A stretch of DNA of 64,000 nt, from positions 1 to 64,000 of the forward strand of contig CAOKHZ010000001.1 of assembly GCA_948468385.1 (NCBI GenBank). The letters are read 5' to 3'. This document shows, in pieces, positions 1-6,334 of this stretch. A model generated the notes under the pieces. It was not told the DNA's origin. It searched no databases and saw only the letters and a list, made by a program, of their open reading frames with translations. The position numbers were made by a program, and so were the translations under genes. How positions within the stretch are numbered: the first letter of the stretch is position 1; each line of letters opens with the position of its first letter. Source of the stretch: an uncultured Faecalicatena sp. GTDB lineage: Bacteria; Bacillota; Clostridia; Lachnospirales; Lachnospiraceae.

Positions 1-2
1 TT

Positions 3-150
3 CAAGGTGCTATAGATAATGGGGCAATCCAAATCGGACTTCTGACCCCAGCATCTTCTTTTAAATCGTTCCAATGAATCAATGGATACCATGCACGCCG
101 CTGATGCAGTGGATGAATCCATTGCGTCAGTGCACGACAAAGGGAGGTGA
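3..150 (+). pseudogene. C-terminal remnant of an unknown gene entering from the left
   Basis: An open frame runs in from the window edge and stops at 75-77. Protein-like sequence then continues in another frame from 76 to a stop at 148-150, ending in AADAVDESIASVHDKGR. The simplest reading is one gene end with a one-base frameshift near 75. It could also be an intact upstream gene end followed by a separate 22-codon ORF starting at 82. I do not recognise the family. The upstream context is missing. Confidence 0.3.
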
Positions 151-279
151 TTTAATTCTTACTTTGTAAAACGTGTTGAATAGTTCTTGCTTTCATCCCC
201 TTTCAACACTTGGAACTGTGGTTTTAGTACGGTAATGGGAATATTGGTGAAGCATATTTCGATTATGGAAGGAAATAAC

Positions 280-1244
280 ATGAGGAATAATCAAAACGAA
301 GGAAAGAACATGGCAGTAGTAGGTGAAGTGGGAAGGTTGGGCTGCGAGGCTTCGGTAATGAAGCGGATGCATGGGCGTTCCGGTGCCTATACGCCCAGTG
401 GTTCCAAGGGAATCGCTCATGAAATCATGGCCAATGATTGGGCGAATTTGAACAATTTGCTGAAACCTGATACCGTGACGTGGCTCACGAAGTCATCAAA
501 CGCACCGCAGGTCGATGCCGTGACAATGAAAGGGGGGAAGGTATTGGAAAGGATACAGTATAAGGACACCACGAGCCCGTCTGGGGTTCAAAAAACCGTG
601 AAGCAGGTCGCAAGCGGGAAGTATCGTTAGGCGCAACTTAAGGGGACGAAAGAAACCGCAACCAAGTTCAACCAGATGGCCGAAAAGATGGGAATTCCAA
701 AACGGATGCAGTCCACGGGAATTTCAAGCGACACGCCCCAGCATATTGGCAACATGTTTACCGGGAACGCACCCACTCTGTCAGGTGTCGGAAATGCGGC
801 GAAGTCCTCGGCGGCAATGGTAGCAGATTTAACTGCCGGAGTCGAGATTGTTAAGTCTATCGCCAATGGTGACAGTGTTGGGGGAATGCACGAGTCATGT
901 TGTTTCTAAAACGGCAGAAAGTGCAATAACTGCAGTAGCTTCAACAGCGGTGGCAGAATTTACCCTTGGTACGGCAGGCACCTTGTTAGCGACAAGCACG
1001 ATACCAGTAGTCGGCCCATTGGTTGCAACCAGTGTGGTTGCATTAGGCACCGGTGCCGTTGTTGGCGAGATAACCGATGGTTTATTTGATGACATCGGGT
1101 ACGGAGTCGAAGATTTCGTTGATAGAATCGGAGATGGGATTGAAGATGCAATTGATGGAATTGGAGACACATGTTGAAGAAATTGGAGATGCGATATCTG
1201 ATGCTCTTTTCGATATCGGATGCTTTTTTGACTGCTTATTCTGA
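280..1244 (+). pseudogene. Decayed glycine-rich protein gene (one stop, two frameshifts)
   Basis: The likely start is the ATG at 280, after GGAAGG at 267-272. The frame is cut by TAG at 628-630, but the same frame continues with protein-like sequence (AQLKGTKETATKFNQ), so a CAG-to-TAG change is plausible. An extra G in the G-run at 880-884 moves the frame, and an extra base near 1169 moves it again. The repaired product would end at 1244 with IGDAISDALFDIGCF. It would be about 320 residues long, with a soluble N-terminal half and a C-terminal half rich in Gly, Ala, Val and Thr. That half resembles a glycine-zipper membrane segment (TAGTLLATSTIPVVGPLVAT) followed by repeated GIEDAIDGIGD-type turns. 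The function is unknown. Three independent lesions make a sequencing error an unlikely sole cause. Confidence 0.6.
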
Positions 1245-1286
1245 AATGATATAAGAGTGTACGTTCCGACCGGTCGGAGCGTACAC
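1228..1286 (+). promoter_or_regulatory. Orphan promoter with a long operator-like palindrome
   Basis: A -35 TTGACT at 1228-1233 and a -10 TATAAG at 1250-1255 are 16 bases apart. Immediately downstream, 1257-1286 is a 30-base palindrome with only the symmetric pair GTTCC/GGAGC mismatched and the centre CCGACCGGTCGG. Its place over the expected start point is typical of repressor operators, and the centre resembles operators of TetR-family repressors. It could also act as a hairpin, but no T-run follows. The only downstream reading frame is 16 codons from ATG 1304, so the regulated gene seems lost. Confidence 0.5.
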
Positions 1287-1390
1287 GGAAAAAGGGGATC
1301 TTTATGAGAAGCCCTATAGATTCCACAATGGTTATTTGCGAAATATTAACTTGATGACGGCTCTTGAAAAACAAATGTTCCCAATTGACA

Positions 1391-1435
1391 CGCCTCCCGA
1401 AACGTGCTAAAATTCAGGCACATATCCGGGAGGCG
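1391..1435. repeat. Perfect 9-bp inverted repeat, possible terminator hairpin
   Basis: CGCCTCCCG at 1391-1399 pairs exactly with CGGGAGGCG at 1427-1435, and a nested GTGC/GCAC pair lies inside. The hairpin overlaps the 3' end of the minus-strand fragment at 1414-1650, where it could end transcription. There is no clear T-run on either side. Confidence 0.35.
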
Positions 1436-1650
1436 AGGTCTGTCAGGCTTCGTATAAAGATTCTGAATTCATCTTCCAAAGAGGGACGGTTGGCAGATAA
1501 TTTCCAGATATTTCTAAATAATCCCAGTATGAGATGCATGTAAATGTTATTAGTAACTACATAATTAGCAGCGAAAGAGGGATTGTCGAATAACCTTTTC
1601 TGAAAATATTTTTCATTTTCTGCAAGAATCCACTTGAAATTTTCCGGCAA
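1414..1650 (-). pseudogene. Minus-strand ORF fragment, possibly a regulator C-terminus
   Basis: A 78-codon minus-strand frame starts with TTG at 1650 and ends at 1414. It encodes a helix-rich product with many aromatic residues (FKWILAENEKYF, MHLILGLFRNIW) and ends DLASRICA. There is no good ribosome-binding site, and the 5' side runs into the start of the Rpn-type gene, so it is probably a 5'-truncated piece of a longer gene. Its helical make-up and the nearby TetR-like operator at 1257-1286 suggest the ligand-binding half of a TetR-type repressor, but this is a guess. It may also be a chance ORF. Confidence 0.3.
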
Positions 1651-1676
1651 TGCCCTACAATGAAAGGAGAAGATTT

Positions 1677-2663
1677 ATGGAGAAACGAACGTTGCAGGAA
1701 TTGAACTTGTTGGATGACTTCCTCTTTGGAAAGATGGTCACCTACCCGGAAATCGGGGAGCGGTTTTGCAAACAACTTCTTGGAATCATTCTGGGCGTGG
1801 AATTAAACAAGATAAGAATTGTTCCGCAAAAAGTGTACTTGGGAGCGGAAACGAATCTGCACGGTGCAAGGTTGGATGTCTATATCGAGGAAGAGGATAA
1901 TCAACTGAATGGCACGTTGTTTGATGTAGAGCCGGATAAAAATGACAAAGAGTCCTTGAAGAAAGCATTGCCGCAAAGGGTTCGCTTTTATCATGCAATG
2001 ATTGACCAGGAATGTCTTAAATCCGGTCAGGGATACGCTGTCCTTAAACAAGTCATCGTCATTATGATGACACCGTATGACCCGTTTGGTTATGACCGCA
2101 TGGTGTATACGATAAAGAACCATTGTGTGGAACTGCCGGATATGCCATACGATGACGGTGCCAAAACATTGTTTTTGTATACCAAGGGCAAGGACGGCAA
2201 TCCTTCCAAGGAACTTCAAGAGCTATTGCATTACATGGAAGAAACCACCAGGGACAATGCTTGTAACAAGACGCTTGAGAGCATTCACGAAATGGTGATG
2301 AAAATCAAGCAGGATAGCGAGGTGACATTGGAGTATATGAAAATATTTGAGCGTGAAAAAATGCTATATGATGATGGCAAAGAAGTTGGTAGAAAAGAGG
2401 GCAAAGAAGAAGGTAGAAAAGAGGGTAGAAAAGAGGGCAAAGAAGAGGGCAGAAAAGAGGGAAGAGAAGAAGGTCGATTAGAAAAGCTGGTATCACAGGT
2501 GTTTAAGAAGTTGCGAAAGAACTATGACGTGTGCGAAATTGCGGACATGTTGGAGGAAGACGAGCATGTCATTCGGCAGATTTGTGATGCCGCCAAGAAG
2601 TACGCGCCAGACTACGACGAAAAGAATTGTGCGGAATTGTTGGAACAAATCAAGTCGGCTTGA
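1677..2663 (+). CDS. Rpn-type PD-(D/E)XK nuclease / transposase-like protein
   Basis: This is a 328-residue protein of the Rpn / PD-(D/E)XK nuclease transposase type (PF12784-like), a family linked to recombination-promoting DNA cleavage. The family start LLDDFLFGKM is at residues 10-19. The likely catalytic core is ARLDVYIEE followed by LFDVEPDK. Most relatives have E-x-Q or E-x-K where this one has E-P-D, so activity is uncertain. A strongly charged KEG/EEG repeat covers roughly residues 238-265 and probably forms a helix. The C-terminus (VCEIADMLEEDEHVIRQICD) resembles the short helical tail of the family. The start is ATG 1677, with AAAGGAGA seven bases upstream. A truncated second copy follows directly, so the gene has gone through a tandem duplication. 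Confidence 0.85.
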   Translation: MEKRTLQELNLLDDFLFGKMVTYPEIGERFCKQLLGIILGVELNKIRIVPQKVYLGAETNLHGARLDVYIEEEDNQLNGTLFDVEPDKNDKESLKKALPQRVRFYHAMIDQECLKSGQGYAVLKQVIVIMMTPYDPFGYDRMVYTIKNHCVELPDMPYDDGAKTLFLYTKGKDGNPSKELQELLHYMEETTRDNACNKTLESIHEMVMKIKQDSEVTLEYMKIFEREKMLYDDGKEVGRKEGKEEGRKEGRKEGKEEGRKEGREEGRLEKLVSQVFKKLRKNYDVCEIADMLEEDEHVIRQICDAAKKYAPDYDEKNCAELLEQIKSA

Positions 2664-3481
2664 CACGGTAAAAAACAGATAAAAATTATATAAGAATTGT
2701 TCCGCAAAAAGTGTACTTGGGAGCGGAAACGAATCTGCACGGTGCAAGGTTGGATGTCTATATCGAGGAAGAGGATAATCAACTGAATGGCACGTTGTTT
2801 GATGTAGAGCCGGATAAAAATGACAAAGAGTCCTTGAAGAAAGCATTGCCGCAAAGGGTTCGCTTTTATCATGCAATGATTGACCAGGAATGTCTTAAAT
2901 CCGGTCAGGGATACGCTGTCCTTAAACAAGTCATCGTCATTATGATGACACCGTATGACCCGTTTGGTTATGACCGCATGGTGTATACGATAAAGAACCA
3001 TTGTGTGGAACTGCCGGATATGCCATACGATGACGGTGCCAAAACATTGTTTTTGTATACCAAGGGCAAGGACGGCAATCCTTCCAAGGAACTTCAAGAG
3101 CTATTGCATTACATGGAAGAAACCACCAGGGACAATGCTTGTAACAAGACGCTTGAGAGCATTCACGAAATGGTGATGAAAATCAAGCAGGATAGCGAGG
3201 TGACATTGGAGTATATGAAAATATTTGAGCGTGAAAAAATGTTATATGATGATGGCAAAGAAGAGGGAAGAGAAGAAGGTCGATTAGAAAAATTGGTATC
3301 ACAGGTGTTTAAGAAGTTGCGAAAGAACTATGACGTGTGCGAAATTGCGGACATGTTGGAGGAAGACGAGCATGTCATTCGGCAGATTTGTGATGCCGCC
3401 AAGAAGTACGCGCCAGACTATGACGAAAAGAATTGTGCGGAATTGTTGGAACAAATCGAGTCGGCTTGACGCGGTAAAAAA
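1812..3481 (+). repeat. Tandem duplication of the Rpn-type gene body
   Basis: Sequence from 1812 (ATAAGAATTGTTCCGC) recurs from 2690 with almost no change. The match continues past the stop codon into TGACRCGGTAAAAAA. The offset is 878 bases. Copy 2 lacks 72 bases (24 codons) of the KEG-repeat coding stretch. The near identity shows that the event is recent or kept uniform by gene conversion. Confidence 0.9.
2690..3469 (+). pseudogene. 5'-truncated second copy of the Rpn-type gene
   Basis: This copy lacks the first 45 codons of the gene at 1677 and begins inside it at IRIVPQKVYLG. The only early start is GTG at 2711, without a convincing ribosome-binding site. The rest of the protein is the same apart from a KEG repeat shortened by 24 residues (DDGKEEGREEGRLEKL) and single changes near the C-terminus. 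The PD-(D/E)XK core LDVYIEE...DVEPDK is intact, but the missing N-terminal helices make a working product unlikely. Confidence 0.8.
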
Positions 3482-3495
3482 GTTAATTTTCGCAC

Positions 3496-3622
3496 TTTAC
3501 AAGGCGCGAGATACGTGCTATACTCTATCAGTGTGAAATCAGCCGGCGTTCGGTGACTGGAGGACTCCACCATCGCTTAATGTCAGGCGGTTACCAGAAA
3601 AGTTTGAAGGAGGATGTAAGAC
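3496..3622 (+). promoter_or_regulatory. rpsO promoter and leader
   Basis: A -35 TTTACA (3496-3501) and a -10 TATACT (3519-3524) are 17 bases apart, a near-consensus sigma-A promoter. The transcript would have a leader of about 90 bases with several short complementary stretches. S15 often represses its own translation by binding its leader, so this leader may be an autoregulatory site. I cannot assign a known S15 leader class. GGAGG at 3609-3613 is the ribosome-binding site. Confidence 0.75.
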
Positions 3623-3889
3623 ATGATTTCCAAAGAGAAGAAACAAGCGATTATTGCGGAGTATGGAAGAAGCGAGGGCGACACGGGATCGCCGGAGGTG
3701 CAGATTGCGATTTTGACGGCCAGGATTAACGAGCTGACCGAGCACTTCAAGGTAAACCCGAAGGATCATCATTCCAGAAGGGGACTTTTGAAGATGGTGG
3801 GTCAGAGGCGCGGACTCTTGGCATACTTGAAGAAGGTTGACATCGAGAGATATCGTAGCTTGATTGAGAGATTGGGTCTGAGAAAGTAA
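3623..3889 (+). CDS. rpsO: 30S ribosomal protein S15
   Basis: The 88-residue product matches S15 over its full usual length of about 89. It has the typical start [20 protein letters not shown], the hallmark [16 protein letters not shown] and the [15 protein letters not shown] segment that contacts 16S rRNA helices 20-22. S15 is a primary binder in the assembly of the 30S platform. The start at ATG 3623 follows GGAGGATGTAAGAC. In many Firmicutes rpsO lies just upstream of pnp. Here pnp is 26 kb away, so the usual pair is split by the glycoside locus and the AT-rich island. Confidence 0.98.
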   Translation: MISKEKKQAIIAEYGRSEGDTGSPEVQIAILTARINELTEHFKVNPKDHHSRRGLLKMVGQRRGLLAYLKKVDIERYRSLIERLGLRK

Positions 3890-3941
3890 TTAGGGTACGC
3901 GGCCAAAGGCCGCACGTCATAATGGAATGAATCACGAGAAG

Positions 3942-3988
3942 AGCGTCATGCAAGAGGTTTGTCGATTGCATGGCGCTTTCTGTTTTAT
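3942..3988 (+). terminator. rpsO intrinsic terminator
   Basis: A 12-bp stem (3942-3953 with 3966-3977, one G-T pair) is followed by the T-rich TTCTGTTTTAT. A smaller GCGGCC-AAA-GGCCGC hairpin lies upstream at 3899-3913. Confidence 0.7.
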
Positions 3989-3989
3989 A

Positions 3990-4069
3990 TCCATCCGGGC
4001 CTCTCGCATCTGACACGCTTCGCGCCAGCGGACGCTCATGTGTCCGTCAAAGTATGTCCTCTGGATGGA
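3990..4069. repeat. Imperfect long inverted repeat in intergenic DNA
   Basis: CCATCC near 3991 pairs with GGATGG near 4064, and GACAC near 4012 pairs with GTGTC near 4040, giving a weak extended hairpin. It resembles the intergenic repeats elsewhere in this window in style, but I could not align it to them. I see no gene in 3890-4257. Confidence 0.3.
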
Positions 4070-4134
4070 TGCGCACGAGCGCGAAAAGAATCAACTATAG
4101 CTTATAAGTATGGGACATGATAGAAAAGAAGTAT

Positions 4135-4163
4135 TTGCTATTCTTTGTCATTGCCGATATAAT
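4135..4163 (+). promoter_or_regulatory. Promoter of the aldo/keto reductase gene
   Basis: TTGCTA at 4135-4140 and a perfect TATAAT at 4158-4163 are 17 bases apart. The start point would be near 4170, giving a leader of about 90 bases. Confidence 0.6.
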
Positions 4164-4257
4164 ACCATACAAGCCTTGGAAAGCTTGAAAAGAGGAAATG
4201 GCAAAGAAGGCCACATGAAAAAAAGTAAGGGAACATGAGAAAGGAAGGTAGAAGGCC

Positions 4258-5388
4258 ATGATTATGAAACAATTTCAGGATAAAAAATTGTCCGCTCTGG
4301 GGATGGGTGCCATGCGTCTGCCGGTAATGGACAAGGTTGACGCGAAAATCGACGTGGCGGCGACGAAGGAGATGGTGGCCTACGCGATGGAGCATGGCAT
4401 CAATTATTACGACACGGCGTGGGGGTATCATGGCGGGAATTCGGAAACCGTATTGGGCGAGGCGTTGGCCGGGTATCCGAGAGAGAGCTTTTATTTGGCG
4501 GACAAATTCCCAGGATATGACCTTTCGAACATGCCGAAGGTAAAGGCGATTTTCGAGGAGCAGTTAAAAAAATGTGGCGTGGAGTATTTTGACTTTTATT
4601 TGTTCCACAATGTCTGCGAGATGAACATTGACGCGTATCTGGATGACGAGAAGTATGGGATTATTTCCTATCTTTTGGAGCAGAAGAAAAACGGGCGTAT
4701 TCGGCATCTGGGATTTTCCGCGCATGGCAGTCGTGACGTGATGAAGCGTTTTTTGGATGCCTATGGCGCGCACATGGAATTTTGCCAGATTCAGTTGAAT
4801 TACGTGGATTGGTCATTTCAGGATGCCAAGGCGAAGATGGAGCTTTTGGAGGAATTCCACATTCCGGTCTGGGTGATGGAACCATTGCGGGGCGGGCGGC
4901 TTGCGAAATTATCGGAGGAAGGGGAGGAAAAATTGCTCGCACTTCGGCCGGACGAAAAGGTTCCCGCATGGGCATTTCGCTTCCTGCAGAGCCTGCCTGG
5001 CGTGACCGTCACGCTTTCGGGAATGTCCAATTTTGAGCAGTTAAAGGAGAACGTCCATACATATGAGACGGAACGCCCGCTTTCTGCGGAGGAAATGGAC
5101 GCACTGTTGTCCGTGGCAAAAGGCATGTTGGGCGCGTCCCTTCCGTGCACGGCTTGTCGTTATTGTGTGAGCCATTGTCCAAGGGGGCTTGACATCCCCA
5201 TGCTGCTTGGGCTTTACAACGAGCACGCATTTACCGGGGGCGGCTTTATCGCGCCGATGGCCTTGATGGCGCAGCCGCAGGAAAAGCATCCGACCGCCTG
5301 CGTGGGGTGCGGAAGTTGTGAGAAAGTCTGTCCGCAGCAGATAAAAATATCGGAGGCGATGGCGGACTTTGCGGCGAAATTGGCATAA
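4258..5388 (+). CDS. Aldo/keto reductase with C-terminal double [4Fe-4S] domain
   Basis: A 376-residue oxidoreductase. Residues 1-280 form an aldo/keto reductase barrel. The catalytic tetrad is visible as YYDTAWGYHGG (Asp and Tyr), LADKFPGY (Lys) and YLFHNVCE (His). The C-terminal 90 residues carry two ferredoxin-type motifs, CTACRYCVSHCPRG and CVGCGSCEKVCPQQ, each CxxCxxCxxxCP. This fusion is common in anaerobic Clostridia and suggests that electrons pass between the barrel and a ferredoxin-like partner. The natural substrate is unknown. The start at ATG 4258 follows an AAGG-rich stretch; ATG 4264 is also possible. The gene has its own promoter and stands alone, followed by an intergenic repeat. 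Confidence 0.93.
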   Translation: MIMKQFQDKKLSALGMGAMRLPVMDKVDAKIDVAATKEMVAYAMEHGINYYDTAWGYHGGNSETVLGEALAGYPRESFYLADKFPGYDLSNMPKVKAIFEEQLKKCGVEYFDFYLFHNVCEMNIDAYLDDEKYGIISYLLEQKKNGRIRHLGFSAHGSRDVMKRFLDAYGAHMEFCQIQLNYVDWSFQDAKAKMELLEEFHIPVWVMEPLRGGRLAKLSEEGEEKLLALRPDEKVPAWAFRFLQSLPGVTVTLSGMSNFEQLKENVHTYETERPLSAEEMDALLSVAKGMLGASLPCTACRYCVSHCPRGLDIPMLLGLYNEHAFTGGGFIAPMALMAQPQEKHPTACVGCGSCEKVCPQQIKISEAMADFAAKLA

Positions 5389-5401
5389 AGTAGTTACTTT
5401 T

Positions 5402-5546
5402 GTTACTATTCACGGGGCTGTGCGCTCCGCCGCACGGCCTCCGTCCGATAAAGTGATGGTGCCGATTGGGCATTTCGGCCATCGCCGTAGGCGATTTTAA
5501 ATGGCCGAATGCCGTTACTATCGCGGCCGCAGGCCGTGAATAGTAA
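5402..5546 (+). repeat. Intergenic repeat, copy A (about 145 bp with terminal inverted repeats)
   Basis: The ends TTACTATTCACGG (5403-5415) and CCGTGAATAGTAA (5534-5546) are exact inverted repeats. Inside are TCCGTCCGATAAAGTGATGG (5440-5459), shared exactly with copy B, and a nested hairpin made of GGCATT...GGCCAT with CGCCGTAGGCG at its tip. It starts within 15 bases of the preceding stop codon and has no coding capacity. The make-up is that of a MITE-like or REP-like element. Confidence 0.8.
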
Positions 5547-5586
5547 TTTACTTTTCGTCACAGAATTGCGATAATTAGATAAAAAT

Positions 5587-5615
5587 TTTACACCTTTTGC
5601 AGAACCCGTTATATA
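5587..5615 (+). promoter_or_regulatory. Promoter of the 47-residue gene
   Basis: TTTACA at 5587-5592 and TATATA at 5610-5615 are 17 bases apart, about 50 bases upstream of the small gene at 5672. Confidence 0.55.
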
Positions 5616-5671
5616 TAGATACAGTTGCAATGGGGTTTTCATTATAGCCGGTGAAAGGAAAGTGGAAAGAC

Positions 5672-5815
5672 ATGGGAATGACGGACAAACAGTTTCAGGG
5701 CTTTATCAGTCTTTCATTAGAATTAATTGACAAGGCGGTGGAGAAATCGCCAGATAATGAGGAATTGAAAAAACTGAAGGATATTTTTCAATTAATGCTT
5801 GAAGATGGCAATTGA
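5672..5815 (+). CDS. Small unknown protein, 47 residues
   Basis: I do not recognise this family. The frame starts at ATG 5672 after GAAAGGAAAGTGGAAAG and ends at 5815. The product begins MGMTDKQFQGFISLSLEL and has a compact amphipathic helix-turn-helix pattern, with no cysteines, no signal peptide and no membrane segment. A promoter upstream and a terminator downstream support a real single-gene unit. A small cytoplasmic helical protein, perhaps an adaptor, would fit, but nothing in the sequence shows its role. Confidence 0.55.
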   Translation: MGMTDKQFQGFISLSLELIDKAVEKSPDNEELKKLKDIFQLMLEDGN

Positions 5816-5839
5816 CAACGAAAAGCGTTGATGATGCTC

Positions 5840-5888
5840 ATTACGCTTCACTCTTTGACACTATGAGGGTGAAGCGTAATTATTTTTA
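5840..5888. terminator. Terminator hairpin, duplicate of the one at 9295
   Basis: ATTACGCTTCAC (5840-5851) pairs with GTGAAGCGTAAT (5869-5880), followed by TATTTTT. The hairpin and the flanking sequence are nearly the same as the one shared by the GH3 gene and the AraC gene at 9295-9340. Confidence 0.75.
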
Positions 5889-5930
5889 ATGCTGTTTCCG
5901 ATACTCTTTGGACATCATCTTATATCTGGC
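5886..5930 (-). pseudogene. Relic of the 3' end of an AraC-type regulator
   Basis: The minus strand reads ARYKMMSKEYRKQH and stop, matching the last 14 codons of the AraC regulator at 9341 (ARYKMTPKEYRKQH) at 12 of 14 positions. An in-frame stop lies directly upstream, so nothing more of the gene remains. Together with the shared terminator it marks a past copy of the regulator or of the whole GH3/AraC junction at this spot. Confidence 0.75.
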
Positions 5931-6076
5931 TTAAAGCACGAAGATGTGGGCAATTGGATTTCGAAATGCGATCTAATAGTATTTCCCGCCTGACAAGGCG
6001 ATTTTGTCATCGGGGCGGCCACCCTTTTCGGGTTGTAGGAAACATACAAATGATTTGTATAATTTTAACATATCTG

Positions 6077-6105
6077 TTGCAAAATATAGAAATATTCGGT
6101 ACAAT
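6077..6105 (+). promoter_or_regulatory. Promoter of the first GH3 gene
   Basis: TTGCAA at 6077-6082 and TACAAT at 6100-6105 are 17 bases apart. The start point near 6112 gives a long structured leader of about 220 bases before the gene at 6335. Between the AraC relic and this promoter (5931-6076) I see no gene. Confidence 0.75.
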
Positions 6106-6132
6106 ATACACAATGTGTGAGCAAGAAGAGGC

Positions 6133-6300
6133 TCCGTACGGATAGGCTCGAAAGAACCTCGCCAAGTGGTCAGACAACTACATTCGCACGTAAGTGCTTA
6201 AAAGACAAGCACTAAGTGCCATATGGTAAGTTCGGTAGTACCTCATTAACGGCGATGGTGTGTATCGTACGTAAGTGACCCAAAAATGGTCACTAAGTGC
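6133..6300 (+). promoter_or_regulatory. Structured leader RNA with two covarying hairpin units
   Basis: Two 34-base hairpins of identical geometry lie at 6186-6219 and 6267-6300. Each has a 4-bp outer stem, an internal loop GUA/AA, a 7-bp inner stem starting AGUG and ending CACU, a 7-base loop and a closing GUGC. Three inner-stem pairs differ in both strands at once (CUU/AAG against ACC/GGU), so pairing is kept while sequence changes. One outer pair changes from C-G to U-G. Each hairpin is preceded by a related stretch ending ACCTC, so the repeat unit is about 81 bases. The second unit ends about 20 bases before the ribosome-binding site. This looks like a tandem cis-regulatory RNA or protein-binding site. 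I do not recognise it as a known riboswitch. Confidence 0.65.
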
Positions 6301-6334
6301 TCATAACAAGCTCATTGTAAGGAGGAAAAGGAGA

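Noticed and set aside
1829..2721. AAAAAGTGTACTT in both Rpn copies, like the core of the inversion sites
   Set aside because: The match covers only half of the site, lies in coding sequence with a protein-level reason, and has no dyad. It is probably chance.
3990..4069. Additional copy of the 145-bp intergenic repeat
   Set aside because: It has similar GC-rich inverted structure and one GTCCGTCAAAG-like stretch, but I could not align the ends or the core.
6275..6334. N-terminal extension of the first GH3 protein starting at GTG 6275
   Set aside because: It lies in the second leader hairpin, has no ribosome-binding site and gives a non-conserved, non-signal sequence. ATG 6335 has a strong site.
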